A stretch of DNA of 64,000 nt from Rhodanobacter thiooxydans (GTDB lineage Bacteria > Pseudomonadota > Gammaproteobacteria > Xanthomonadales > Rhodanobacteraceae). Of the stretch, positions 9,996 through 17,020 are shown one piece after another. How positions within the stretch are numbered: the stretch's first letter is position 1; every line of letters starts with the position of its first letter. Under the pieces are notes generated by a model. The model made no database searches, was not told the origin of the DNA, and was given only the letters and a program-made list of their open reading frames with translations. Location of the stretch: assembly GCF_021545845.1 (NCBI RefSeq), contig NZ_CP088923.1:620001-684000 (forward strand), in the 5' to 3' direction. A program made the translations under genes and the position numbers.

Positions 9996-10020
9996 ATTGA
10001 AGGCCGGGATACGCCTGAAG

Positions 10021-10129
10021 GCCGGGATTCGGGATTCGGCATTCGGGATTGGTAGAAGCAAGAGCGGATACGACGGCCCGGCGCGTACCTGCTTTTGCGA
10101 ATCCCGAATCCCGAATCCCGAATCCCGGC
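10021..10129. repeat. Heptamer inverted-repeat element between gspE and gspF
   Basis: A GGGATTC-type arm (10021-10052) faces an inverse GAATCCC arm of about four units (10097-10129), separated by 44 nt. It fills most of the 150-bp gspE-gspF gap; the arms can pair into a long hairpin within the operon mRNA. Confidence 0.85.
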
Positions 10130-10145
10130 TCACGGGGCATGCCCA

Positions 10146-11363
10146 GTGAGCCAATACCGCTACAAGGCCGTCAACGAATCCGGCGAAGTCCTGCAAGGCC
10201 GGATGGAGGCGGCCAGCGTGGAGGAGGTGATTGGTCGCCTGCAGGACCAGGGTCACACGCCGCTGGAAGCGCAGCCGGCTGACGGCGCCGGCGGCGGCAG
10301 CGGGCTGGCCGCGCTGTTTCGGCGTGGCCCGTTCAGCGGCGACCAGCTGGCCCAGTTCACCCATCAGCTGGCCACCCTGCTCGGCGCCGGCCAGCCGCTG
10401 GACCGCGCGCTCGGTATCCTGCTGGAACTGCCAGAGGGCGAGAGCGCGAAGAAACTGGTCGAGCGTGTGCGCGACCGCGTGCGCGGCGGCAACAGCCTGT
10501 CCTCGGCGCTGGACGAGGAACACGGCGTGTTCCCCAAGCTGTACGTCAGCCTGGTGCGTGCCGGCGAGGCGGGCGGTTCACTGGAAGAAACGCTGCGCCG
10601 GCTGGCCGATTACCTGGAGCGCGCGCAGCAGCTGCGCGGCAGCATCGTCAATGCGCTGATCTACCCGGCGTTCCTGCTGGTCGGCGTGCTCGGTTCGCTG
10701 GTGCTGCTGCTGGCCTATGTGGTGCCGCAGTTCGTGCCGATCTTCGAGGACATGCAGGTACCGGTGCCGTGGATCACCGCCGCGGTGCTGGCGCTGGGCA
10801 ACGCGCTGCAGGCGTGGTGGTGGCTGATCGTGCTGCTGCTCGGCGGCGGCCTAGCCGCCTGGCGCGCGCGGCTGCGCGAACCGGCGGCGCGGCTGGCCTG
10901 GCACGCCCGCCTGCTGCGGCTGCGCGTGGTCGGTCCGCTGCTGCTGAAGGTGGAAACCGCGCGCATCGCGCGCACGCTGGGCACCTTGCTGAAGAACGGC
11001 GTACCGTTGCTCAGCGCATTGACCATCGCGCGCCAGGTCACCGGCAACCGCGCGCTGGACGCGGCGCTGGACGCGGCGCACGAGCAGGTCAAGGGCGGCG
11101 CGGGCCTGAGCCTGGCGCTGGGCCAGTCGAAACTGTTCCCGCGCCTGGCCATGCAGATGGTGCAGGTGGGCGAGGAGGCCGGCCAGCTCGACACCATGCT
11201 GCTGAAGGTCGCCGACACCTTCGAGCTCGAATCCAGACGCGCGATCGACCGCCTGCTGGCGGCACTGGTGCCCGCGCTGACCATCGTGATGACCGTACTG
11301 GTGGCGATCATCATGGCCGCGATCCTGCTGCCGCTTTTGAGTCTGACCAGCAATATTCAATGA
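10146..11363 (+). CDS. gspF: Type II secretion inner-membrane platform protein GspF
   Basis: 405 residues from GTG 10146 (SQYRYKAVNESGEVLQG is the standard GspF N-terminus). A polytopic membrane protein with two T2SSF cytoplasmic repeats (about 70-195 and 270-395), each with the FxxQLxxLLxAGxPLxxAL pattern (QFTHQLATLLGAGQPLDRAL; KVETARIARTLGTLLKNGVP). Three transmembrane segments: LIYPAFLLVGVLGSLVLLLA, AWWWLIVLLLGGGLAAW and LTIVMTVLVAIIMAAILLPL. It couples the GspE motor to the platform. Upstream in-frame codons derive from the heptamer repeat and are not taken as coding. Confidence 0.95.
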   Translation: MSQYRYKAVNESGEVLQGRMEAASVEEVIGRLQDQGHTPLEAQPADGAGGGSGLAALFRRGPFSGDQLAQFTHQLATLLGAGQPLDRALGILLELPEGESAKKLVERVRDRVRGGNSLSSALDEEHGVFPKLYVSLVRAGEAGGSLEETLRRLADYLERAQQLRGSIVNALIYPAFLLVGVLGSLVLLLAYVVPQFVPIFEDMQVPVPWITAAVLALGNALQAWWWLIVLLLGGGLAAWRARLREPAARLAWHARLLRLRVVGPLLLKVETARIARTLGTLLKNGVPLLSALTIARQVTGNRALDAALDAAHEQVKGGAGLSLALGQSKLFPRLAMQMVQVGEEAGQLDTMLLKVADTFELESRRAIDRLLAALVPALTIVMTVLVAIIMAAILLPLLSLTSNIQ

Positions 11364-11378
11364 AACGTGGAGACATTT

Positions 11379-11894
11379 ATGGCTGAACGTGCAATGGAAT
11401 TCGGGATACGGGATACGGGATTCGGCAAGGCGCGCCAGCGCCTGCCGTCCGCTTTTACGAATCCCGTGTCCCGTATCCCGAATCCCGGGCGCGCTTCGCG
11501 CGCCAGCGGCTTCACCCTGCTCGAGATGCTCGCGGTGATCGTGCTGATCGGCATCATCGGCGCGGTGGTGGTGACCCAGGTCGGCAAGAACGTCGACAAG
11601 GGCAAGTACGGCGCGGGCAAGGCGCAGCTGATGACGCTGAACCAGAAGATCGAGAACTACGCGCTGGACAACGGCGCGCCGCCGCAACAGCTGGAAGGGC
11701 TGGTGACCAAGCCGGCGAACGCATCGAACTGGCAGGGCCCGTACGCGAAGGAGTCCGACCTGAGGGACCCGTGGGGCCATGATTTCGGCTACCAGTACCC
11801 GGGCCAGCATGGCAGCTTCGACCTGGTCTTCTACGGCCAGGACGGCAAATCCGGCGGCGACGGCTACAGCAAGGACGTCGGGAACTGGCAATGA
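11379..11894 (+). CDS. gspG: Major pseudopilin GspG with repeat-derived extended leader
   Basis: 171 residues from ATG 11379, with GGAG at 11369-11372. The conserved prepilin-peptidase site is at residues 44/45 (RASRASG|FTLLEMLAVIVLIG, Glu at +5), followed by the hydrophobic helix and a GspG C-terminal domain with the calcium-site region DPWGHDFGYQYPGQHG...DLVFYGQDGKSGGDG. GspG leaders are normally short. Here residues 6-37 (EFGIRDTGFGKAR...NPVSRIPNPG) are encoded by a heptamer inverted-repeat element (11398-11489). Everything after Phe45 is ordinary GspG. A later ATG (11394) also precedes the repeat. Whether the long leader is tolerated or functional is unknown. Confidence 0.93.
   Translation: MAERAMEFGIRDTGFGKARQRLPSAFTNPVSRIPNPGRASRASGFTLLEMLAVIVLIGIIGAVVVTQVGKNVDKGKYGAGKAQLMTLNQKIENYALDNGAPPQQLEGLVTKPANASNWQGPYAKESDLRDPWGHDFGYQYPGQHGSFDLVFYGQDGKSGGDGYSKDVGNWQ
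11398..11489. repeat. Heptamer inverted-repeat element inside the gspG leader
   Basis: Arm one (11398-11430) has units GGGATAC, GGGATAC, GGGATTC; arm two (11457-11489) has GAATCCC, GTGTCCC, GTATCCC, GAATCCC. The spacer (GGCAAGGCGCGCCAGCGCC onward) is almost identical to that of the gspI element, so the two are close copies. It is read through in frame as GIRDTGFG...NPVSRIPNPG. Confidence 0.9.
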
Positions 11895-12457
11895 AGCAGG
11901 GAATCGGGAATCGGGAATCGGGAATGGGCAAAGCAGCCCCCGCGAACTTGCGGGAGCCCGGCTTGCCTATTCCCTATTCCCGATTCCCGATTCCCGGGCG
12001 CGGCGGCGGCCGCGCCGCCGGCTTCACTCTGCTGGAAATGCTCGCGGTGATCCTGCTGGTCGGCATTGCCGCGGCGGCGGTATCGGTTTCGGTGAGCCAG
12101 GGGCTGGCCAGCGCGCGGGTGCGCGCGGCCAGCAGCGAGCTGGCCGGCGCGTTGCGCGCGACCCGTGCGCAGGCAATCGTGCGCGGCGAGGAGCAGCACT
12201 TCGACCTGGACACCCGCGCCAACAGCTACGACGGCGCGAAGCGTCAGGACGTACGCCTGCCCAGCGGCCTGCGCGTGAGCATCACCAGCGCGAAGGAAGA
12301 CCAGCCGAACGACCACACCGGACGCATCCGCTTCTTCCCCGATGGCAGCTCCACCGGCGGGCGCATTACGCTGAAGAGCGGCCGGCGCGAGTGGCACGTC
12401 AACGTGGCGTGGCTGACCGGCGAAGTGCGCGTGGTCGATGCGGTGGCGCGGCGATGA
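11891..12457 (+). CDS. gspH: Minor pseudopilin GspH with repeat-derived extended leader
   Basis: 188 residues. The ATG overlaps the gspG stop (ATGA), so translation is coupled. The cleavage site is at 44/45 (RGGGRAAG|FTLLEMLAVILLVG). The body matches GspH/XpsH: SSELAGALRATRAQAIVRGE, FDLD, and IRFFPDGSSTGGRI near the C-terminus. Residues 4-36 (GIGNRESGMG...YSRFPIPG) come from a heptamer element at 11898-11998. This is the second of three consecutive pseudopilin genes with an element at the same functional position. Confidence 0.93.
   Translation: MKQGIGNRESGMGKAAPANLREPGLPIPYSRFPIPGRGGGRAAGFTLLEMLAVILLVGIAAAAVSVSVSQGLASARVRAASSELAGALRATRAQAIVRGEEQHFDLDTRANSYDGAKRQDVRLPSGLRVSITSAKEDQPNDHTGRIRFFPDGSSTGGRITLKSGRREWHVNVAWLTGEVRVVDAVARR
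11898..11998. repeat. Heptamer inverted-repeat element inside the gspH leader
   Basis: Arm one is three GGGAATC units plus GGGAATG (11898-11929); arm two is inverse units ending GATTCCCGATTCCC (11965-11998). The unit is a variant (GGGAATC) of the GGGATTC unit in the neighbours and the 35-nt spacer is unrelated to theirs, which argues for an insertion separate from the gspG and gspI copies. Confidence 0.88.
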
Positions 12458-12960
12458 GAGCCGGGATTCGGGATACGGGATTCGGGATTCGGCAAGGCGC
12501 GCCAGCGCCAGCCGTCCGCTTTCCCGAATCCCGAATCCCGTATCCCGAATCCCGCCAGCAGGGCTTCTCCCTGCTGGAAGTCATCGCCGCGATCATGCTG
12601 CTGGCGATTGCGTTCACCGCGCTGATGAAGGTGGCGGGCGCGTCGATCGGGCTGAGCCACAACGCGGCCGCGTACAGCGAGGTGGCGATGCGCGCGCGCA
12701 GCCTGCTCGACGGCGCGTTCGTGGGCGAGCCGGTCAGGCCGGGCAGCCGCTCGGGCCGCTTCAACCCGCAGTACCGCTGGCAGCTCGACGTGACGCCGTG
12801 GAGTCCGGGCGGGCCGGCGATGCCGGGCGAACCGCTGCAGCTGTATCAGCTGGACCTGACCGTGGCGTGGGGTTCGCCGGCGCATCCGCGCAGGGCGCAC
12901 TTCCGCACGCTGCGGCTGGGCACGCCCAACCTTGCCGGCAACGCGCAGGCAGTCCGGTGA
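12454..12960 (+). CDS. gspI: Minor pseudopilin GspI with repeat-derived extended leader
   Basis: 168 residues. ATG 12454 overlaps the gspH stop. The prepilin site is at 37/38 (SRQQG|FSLLEVIAAIMLLAIAF), followed by the GspI pattern of small residues and a short beta domain (YRWQLDVTPW...YQLDLTVAWG). Residues 4-34 (GIRDTGFGIRQ...ESRIPYPESR) are encoded by the heptamer element at 12461-12554. GspI nucleates the pseudopilus tip complex with GspJ and GspK. Confidence 0.93.
   Translation: MRAGIRDTGFGIRQGAPAPAVRFPESRIPYPESRQQGFSLLEVIAAIMLLAIAFTALMKVAGASIGLSHNAAAYSEVAMRARSLLDGAFVGEPVRPGSRSGRFNPQYRWQLDVTPWSPGGPAMPGEPLQLYQLDLTVAWGSPAHPRRAHFRTLRLGTPNLAGNAQAVR
12461..12554. repeat. Heptamer inverted-repeat element inside the gspI leader
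   Basis: Arm one (12461-12492) has GGGATTC, GGGATAC, GGGATTC, GGGATTC; arm two (about 12523-12554) has GAATCCC, GAATCCC, GTATCCC, GAATCCC. The spacer matches the gspG element at nearly every position. It is read in frame through the gspI start region. Confidence 0.9.
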
Positions 12961-13613
12961 AACGCGCCGCGGGTTTCACCCTGCTGGAGGTGCTGGCCGC
13001 ACTGGCGCTGCTGGCGCTGCTGCTGGTCGGGGTATACGCGGGCATCCGCACCGCCAGCCACAGCGTGCGCTCGGGCACCGCGGCGATCGAGCGGACCGAC
13101 CAGGTGCGCTCGGCCCAGCAGTTCCTGCGCCGCGAGCTGGCGCAGAGCATGCTGCAGCCGATCGGCCGCAGCGACCGCGGCGAGCCGCTCTATTTCGAGG
13201 GCAGTGCGCGCGAGATGCGCTACGTGGCGCCGCTGCCCGGCTACCTCGGCAAGCTCGGCCCGCAGCTGCAGCGGCTGCAGCTGGTCGACGACGGCCACGG
13301 TGGCCTGCGGCTGGAGTTGAGCCTGGCCCTGCTGCCGCCGGACGGCCAGCCGCCGCAGCCGCTGGGCGAGCCGCAGGTGCTGTTCGACCAGATCAAGGCC
13401 GGAGGCTTCAGCTATCGCGGCGTCGACCCGCAGGGCGCCGTGGTGCCATGGTCGCCGGCGTGGCCCGACGGCCGCCGGTTGCCGCAGCTGGTGCGGATCG
13501 AGCTGCAGGCGCCGGGCGTGGTGGCGTGGCCGCCGCTGGAGGTGCCGCTGCGGGCCAGTCCGCTGCAGGCAGGCATGTCGCCGATGCAGGTGCGCGGCGG
13601 GAGCATCCGGTGA
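12957..13613 (+). CDS. gspJ: Minor pseudopilin GspJ
   Basis: 218 residues from GTG 12957, overlapping the gspI stop (GTGA). The leader is the normal six residues (MKRAAG|FTLLEVLAALALLALLLVG), a useful contrast to the 37-44 residue leaders of the three preceding pseudopilins. The body has the GspJ features AIERTDQVRSAQQFLRRELA, LYFEGSAREMRYVA and LPQLVRIEL. Confidence 0.95.
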   Translation: MKRAAGFTLLEVLAALALLALLLVGVYAGIRTASHSVRSGTAAIERTDQVRSAQQFLRRELAQSMLQPIGRSDRGEPLYFEGSAREMRYVAPLPGYLGKLGPQLQRLQLVDDGHGGLRLELSLALLPPDGQPPQPLGEPQVLFDQIKAGGFSYRGVDPQGAVVPWSPAWPDGRRLPQLVRIELQAPGVVAWPPLEVPLRASPLQAGMSPMQVRGGSIR

Positions 13614-14479
13614 AGCCTGCGCTGCCAGGGTTGCCGACCCGCCAGCGCGGGGTTGCCCTGCTGCTGGTGCTGTGGGCGTGCACCTTGCTGGCGATCCTGC
13701 TCGGCGGCTACGCCGCGCTGGCGCGCACCGAAGGCCTGCAGGCGCGCTACCAGTTCGCCCAGACCCAGGCGCATTACGCCGCCGAGGCCGGCCTGATGCG
13801 CGCGCTGTACGCTTTGCAGGATCCGCAACCGGCGCGGCGCTGGACCGGCGATGGCCGGCCGTATGCATTCGACTATGACCGCGCCAAAGTCGTCGTGCGC
13901 GCGATCGACGAGGGCGGCAAGGTCGATCTCAACGCCGGCTCGCCTGAGGTGCTGCGCGGCCTGTTCCAGGCGGCCGGGCTGAACGCGACCGAGGCGCAGG
14001 CGCTGGCCGGGCACGTGCTGGACTGGCGCAACCCGACCGTGCTCGAGGGAGACGCGGCCAGCCAGCGCGCAGCGTACAAGGCGGCCGGCCGCGATTACGG
14101 CCCGCGCGGCGGCCCGTTCGCCAGCATCGAGGAGCTGCAGATGGTGCTCGGCATGACGCCCGCGCTGTATCGGCAGGTGGCGCCGGCGGTGACGATCTGG
14201 GCCGGCACCGCCAGCCCGGACCCGAACACCGCGCCGCCGCTGGCGCTGGCCGCGATCCCCGGGATGACGCCGGCGCAGCTGGAGCAGATCCGCGCCGCAC
14301 GGCAGCGCAACGCGGCCGACCCGCGGCTGGTCCTGAACAACGGAACCACGCATAGTATTCGTTCGGAGGCCACCTTGGCCGACGGCACGCGCGCAATCCT
14401 GCGCGCCACGATTCGCCTGCAGGCGGGGCAGGCGCAACCGTACCTGGTGCTGCGCTGGCAGGAAGGGGAGGCGGAATGA
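13610..14479 (+). CDS. gspK: Minor pseudopilin GspK
   Basis: 289 residues from GTG 13610, overlapping the gspJ stop. It caps the pseudopilus tip. The prepilin-like start PTRQRG|VALLLVLWACTLLAILL lacks Glu+5, as is usual for GspK. The large globular part contains AEAGLMRALYAL, the GKVDLNAGSPEVLRGLF helix-hairpin-helix-like segment (residue 100 onward), DWRNPTVLEGD and PFASIEELQMVLGMTPALYRQVAP. Confidence 0.95.
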   Translation: MKPALPGLPTRQRGVALLLVLWACTLLAILLGGYAALARTEGLQARYQFAQTQAHYAAEAGLMRALYALQDPQPARRWTGDGRPYAFDYDRAKVVVRAIDEGGKVDLNAGSPEVLRGLFQAAGLNATEAQALAGHVLDWRNPTVLEGDAASQRAAYKAAGRDYGPRGGPFASIEELQMVLGMTPALYRQVAPAVTIWAGTASPDPNTAPPLALAAIPGMTPAQLEQIRAARQRNAADPRLVLNNGTTHSIRSEATLADGTRAILRATIRLQAGQAQPYLVLRWQEGEAE

Positions 14480-15648
14480 ATACGGCAACGCCGTCACTGC
14501 GGCCGTGGGTGGAGCGTGTACGCCGGGGCTGGCGCGCCTCGCCGTTGCCGGGCTTCCTCGGCTGGTGGGGCGGCGAGCTGCGCGAGCTGCTGCCGCCGCG
14601 CTGGCGCGGCTGGTTCGGCAGCGGCGCCGACTGGCACCTGCTGCAGCACGCGGATGCGCAGTGGACCCTGCGTCGCAGCGGCCACGCCGAGGTGCTGGCG
14701 CGCTGGGAAGACGGCGCCATGATGGCCGCCGACGGTGTGCACGTGGCGCCGGCCGCACTGGACGACGCGCTCGGCCGGGTGGACCGCGAGGACCTGCGGC
14801 TGGCGCTGCTGCTGCCGCCGGCGCTGGCGCTGCGGCGCACGCTGACACTGCCGCTGGCCGCGCGCGACAACCTGCTGCAGGTGGCTGGCTTCGAGGTCGA
14901 CCGGCAGACCCCGTTCCAGCTGGCGCAGGTGTACTACGCCGTGCGCGAGCCGGTCACGCCGGCGCCGCCGGGGCGCTTCAGCGCCGAGCTGGTGGTGGCC
15001 ACCCGCGACACGCTGGACCCGCTGCTGGCGCGCCTGCGCGCGCAGGGTATCGAGGTCGACGCGGTGGATCTGACGCTCGGCAATGGTCGTCTCGGCGCCA
15101 ACCTGCTGCCGCCGCAGCAGGTGCCGCGCCGCCCGCGCCCGCGCCGCCGGCTGAACCTGATGCTGGCCGCGGCCTGCGTGCTGCTGGCGCTGCTGGTGCT
15201 GGGCGAGTGGCTGCACAACCGGCAGCTGGCGCTGGCGCAGATGCAGGCCGAGGTCGCGGCGATGCGCGGCGAGGCGCAGCAGGTGGCCGCGCTGCGCCAG
15301 CAGCTGCAGGACAACGCCGGCGCCGCCGGCTTCCTGGCCCGGCGCAAGCACGACACGGTAGCCATGCTCGGCCTGCTGCAGGAAGCCACCGAACGCCTGC
15401 CCGACAGCACCTGGCTGGAGCGCTTCAGCGTCGACAACACCGGCCAGGTCGGCTTCCAGGGGCAGAGCCAGCAGGCCGCCAAGCTGCTCGATGTGTTGAA
15501 GGATTCGAAGCTGATCATCGATGCCAGTTTCCAGGGCAGCATCCAGCCCGACCCGACCACCGGCAAGGAACGTTTCTACCTGACCGCGCGCGTGAACCAG
15601 CCGAAGCCGCCGGCGGCCAAGCCGACTCCCGGCGGGAGCGCGCCATGA
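14476..15648 (+). CDS. gspL: Type II secretion inner-membrane protein GspL
   Basis: 390 residues, ATG overlapping the gspK stop. A cytoplasmic actin-like N-terminal part (to about residue 215) is followed by one transmembrane segment (LNLMLAAACVLLALLVLGEWL, about 222-242) and a periplasmic PilN/GspL-type domain with a coiled stretch (ALAQMQAEVAAMRGEAQQVA) and the DSTWLERFSVDNTGQVGFQG fold. It links GspE to GspM. Confidence 0.92.
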   Translation: MNTATPSLRPWVERVRRGWRASPLPGFLGWWGGELRELLPPRWRGWFGSGADWHLLQHADAQWTLRRSGHAEVLARWEDGAMMAADGVHVAPAALDDALGRVDREDLRLALLLPPALALRRTLTLPLAARDNLLQVAGFEVDRQTPFQLAQVYYAVREPVTPAPPGRFSAELVVATRDTLDPLLARLRAQGIEVDAVDLTLGNGRLGANLLPPQQVPRRPRPRRRLNLMLAAACVLLALLVLGEWLHNRQLALAQMQAEVAAMRGEAQQVAALRQQLQDNAGAAGFLARRKHDTVAMLGLLQEATERLPDSTWLERFSVDNTGQVGFQGQSQQAAKLLDVLKDSKLIIDASFQGSIQPDPTTGKERFYLTARVNQPKPPAAKPTPGGSAP

Positions 15649-16292
15649 AACTGACCGCCATGAGTCCGCGCGACAGCCGCATCGCGGCGATCGTCCTGCT
15701 GCTGCTGGCGGTGGGGCTGGCCTACTTCGTGCTGCTGCACTGGTGGTTCGTGGTGCCGCTGCGGCAGATCAGCGGCGACATGGCCGACCTGCGCGACACG
15801 CACAGCCGCTACACCGCGGCGATCGCCGAGAAGCCCGAGCTGCAGCAGCGCCTCGCCGCGCTCGGTGCCGGCCAGGCGGCCAGCAGCGCGTTCCTCGCCG
15901 CCGACGATCCCAACACCGCCGCCGGCGACCTGATGCAGCGCGTGATCGACGTGGTCGCCGCCAACGCCGGCGGCAACCGCTGCACGGTGAGCCAGAAGAT
16001 GCCGCTGCCGAGCCCCCCCGCCTCGCCCGGCGAGCCGTACCGCAAGGCGGCGGTGAGCATCAGCCTGAACTGCGACATGGAACCACTGGCGGCCGTGCTG
16101 CAGGCGCTGGAGCAGGGCACACCGTACCTGTTCATCGACGACCTCAGCATCTACCGCAACCCGGTGGTTGCGCAACAGGACAGCTCGGCGGGGCTGGAAG
16201 TGCAGTTCAGCCTGTCCGGCTACGTGCGCCCGAGCCGTGCCGCGCCGGCAGCGGCGGAGCGTGCACCCGACGATGCGGGAGTCGGGCCATGA
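15645..16292 (+). CDS. gspM: Type II secretion protein GspM
   Basis: 215 residues, ATG overlapping the gspL stop. A short cytoplasmic tail (MKLTAMSPRDSR) precedes one transmembrane helix (IAAIVLLLLAVGLAYFVLLHWW), a periplasmic helix (MADLRDTHSRYTAAIAEKPE) and a ferredoxin-like domain ending LEVQFSLSGYVRP. Partner of GspL. The C-terminal tail is Ala/Pro-rich. Confidence 0.9.
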   Translation: MKLTAMSPRDSRIAAIVLLLLAVGLAYFVLLHWWFVVPLRQISGDMADLRDTHSRYTAAIAEKPELQQRLAALGAGQAASSAFLAADDPNTAAGDLMQRVIDVVAANAGGNRCTVSQKMPLPSPPASPGEPYRKAAVSISLNCDMEPLAAVLQALEQGTPYLFIDDLSIYRNPVVAQQDSSAGLEVQFSLSGYVRPSRAAPAAAERAPDDAGVGP

Positions 16293-17017
16293 ACGCCGCC
16301 AGCCAGCGTCAGCTGACCCCGTGGCTGGTCGCCCTCGTGCTGTTGCTGGGCGCCGTGCTGCTGTTGCTGCTGGCCGGTCTCGGCCGCGGCGTGCGCTGGG
16401 ATGCGCCGCGCCAGCCGCCGCCATTGCCGCCGACTGGCCGCCAGGCTGAGCTGCCGACCCCGGTGCCGCTGCCGCAGTACGCGCAGGTCTGGCAGAAACC
16501 GCTGTTCAGCCCCGACCGCAAGCCGGCTGCCCGCGCCGATGGTGGCAGCAGCCTGGGCGACCTCGAACTGACCGGCATCCTGCTCACCCCGGGCCTGCGC
16601 ATGGCCCTGCTGCAGGATCGCAACGGCGACCGCCAGGTGCGCCTGCGCGAAGGCGAGACGCTGCCCGACGGCAGCGTGAAGCTGGTCGAACTGCGCCCGC
16701 GTTCGGCGCTGTTCGACTCCCCGGCTGGGCGCACCGAACTGAAGCTGCCGGCCGGCGCGCCGATCGATGCGCCTCGCGCCGCGGCGGAAACACGCGACCA
16801 GCCGGCCGGTGCGGCGGCGATGCAGCTGGCGCCGGACGAAGGCAAGGAGGCGGCCGGGCGCAGCGGCTCCGGCCAGGGCACCATTGCGCCGCCGAGGCGC
16901 GCCGCCTCGCCGGCCGCGCCATCGTCCGCAGCGGCATCGGCCGCCGAGCGGCTGCGCAGGAACATCCAGCAACGTCGGGCCGGTCGTGCCGCCGCGGCTC
17001 ACGAAGGAGAACACTGA
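16289..17017 (+). CDS. gspN: XpsN-type protein with GspC-like homology region
   Basis: 242 residues, ATG overlapping the gspM stop. One N-terminal transmembrane helix (PWLVALVLLLGAVLLLLLAG) is followed by a periplasmic segment LFSPDRKPAAR...LGDLELTGILLTPGLRMALLQD...EGETLPDGSVKLVELRPRSALF, which has the pattern of the GspC homology region that contacts the secretin. There is no separate gspC in the operon, so this protein, as XpsN in Xanthomonas, is the likely inner-membrane link to GspD. The last 80 residues are Ala/Arg-rich and probably unstructured. Confidence 0.85.
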   Translation: MNAASQRQLTPWLVALVLLLGAVLLLLLAGLGRGVRWDAPRQPPPLPPTGRQAELPTPVPLPQYAQVWQKPLFSPDRKPAARADGGSSLGDLELTGILLTPGLRMALLQDRNGDRQVRLREGETLPDGSVKLVELRPRSALFDSPAGRTELKLPAGAPIDAPRAAAETRDQPAGAAAMQLAPDEGKEAAGRSGSGQGTIAPPRRAASPAAPSSAAASAAERLRRNIQQRRAGRAAAAHEGEH

Positions 17018-17020
17018 TCC

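Noticed and set aside
10095..10145. An upstream TTG start for gspF within the heptamer repeat
   Set aside because: GspF proteins begin at the SQYRYKAV segment and the upstream codons derive from the repeat.
10021..12554. Heptamer repeats as a sequencing or assembly artefact
   Set aside because: The copies differ in unit sequence and spacers, and all intragenic copies keep the frame and gene overlaps, which an artefact would not do.
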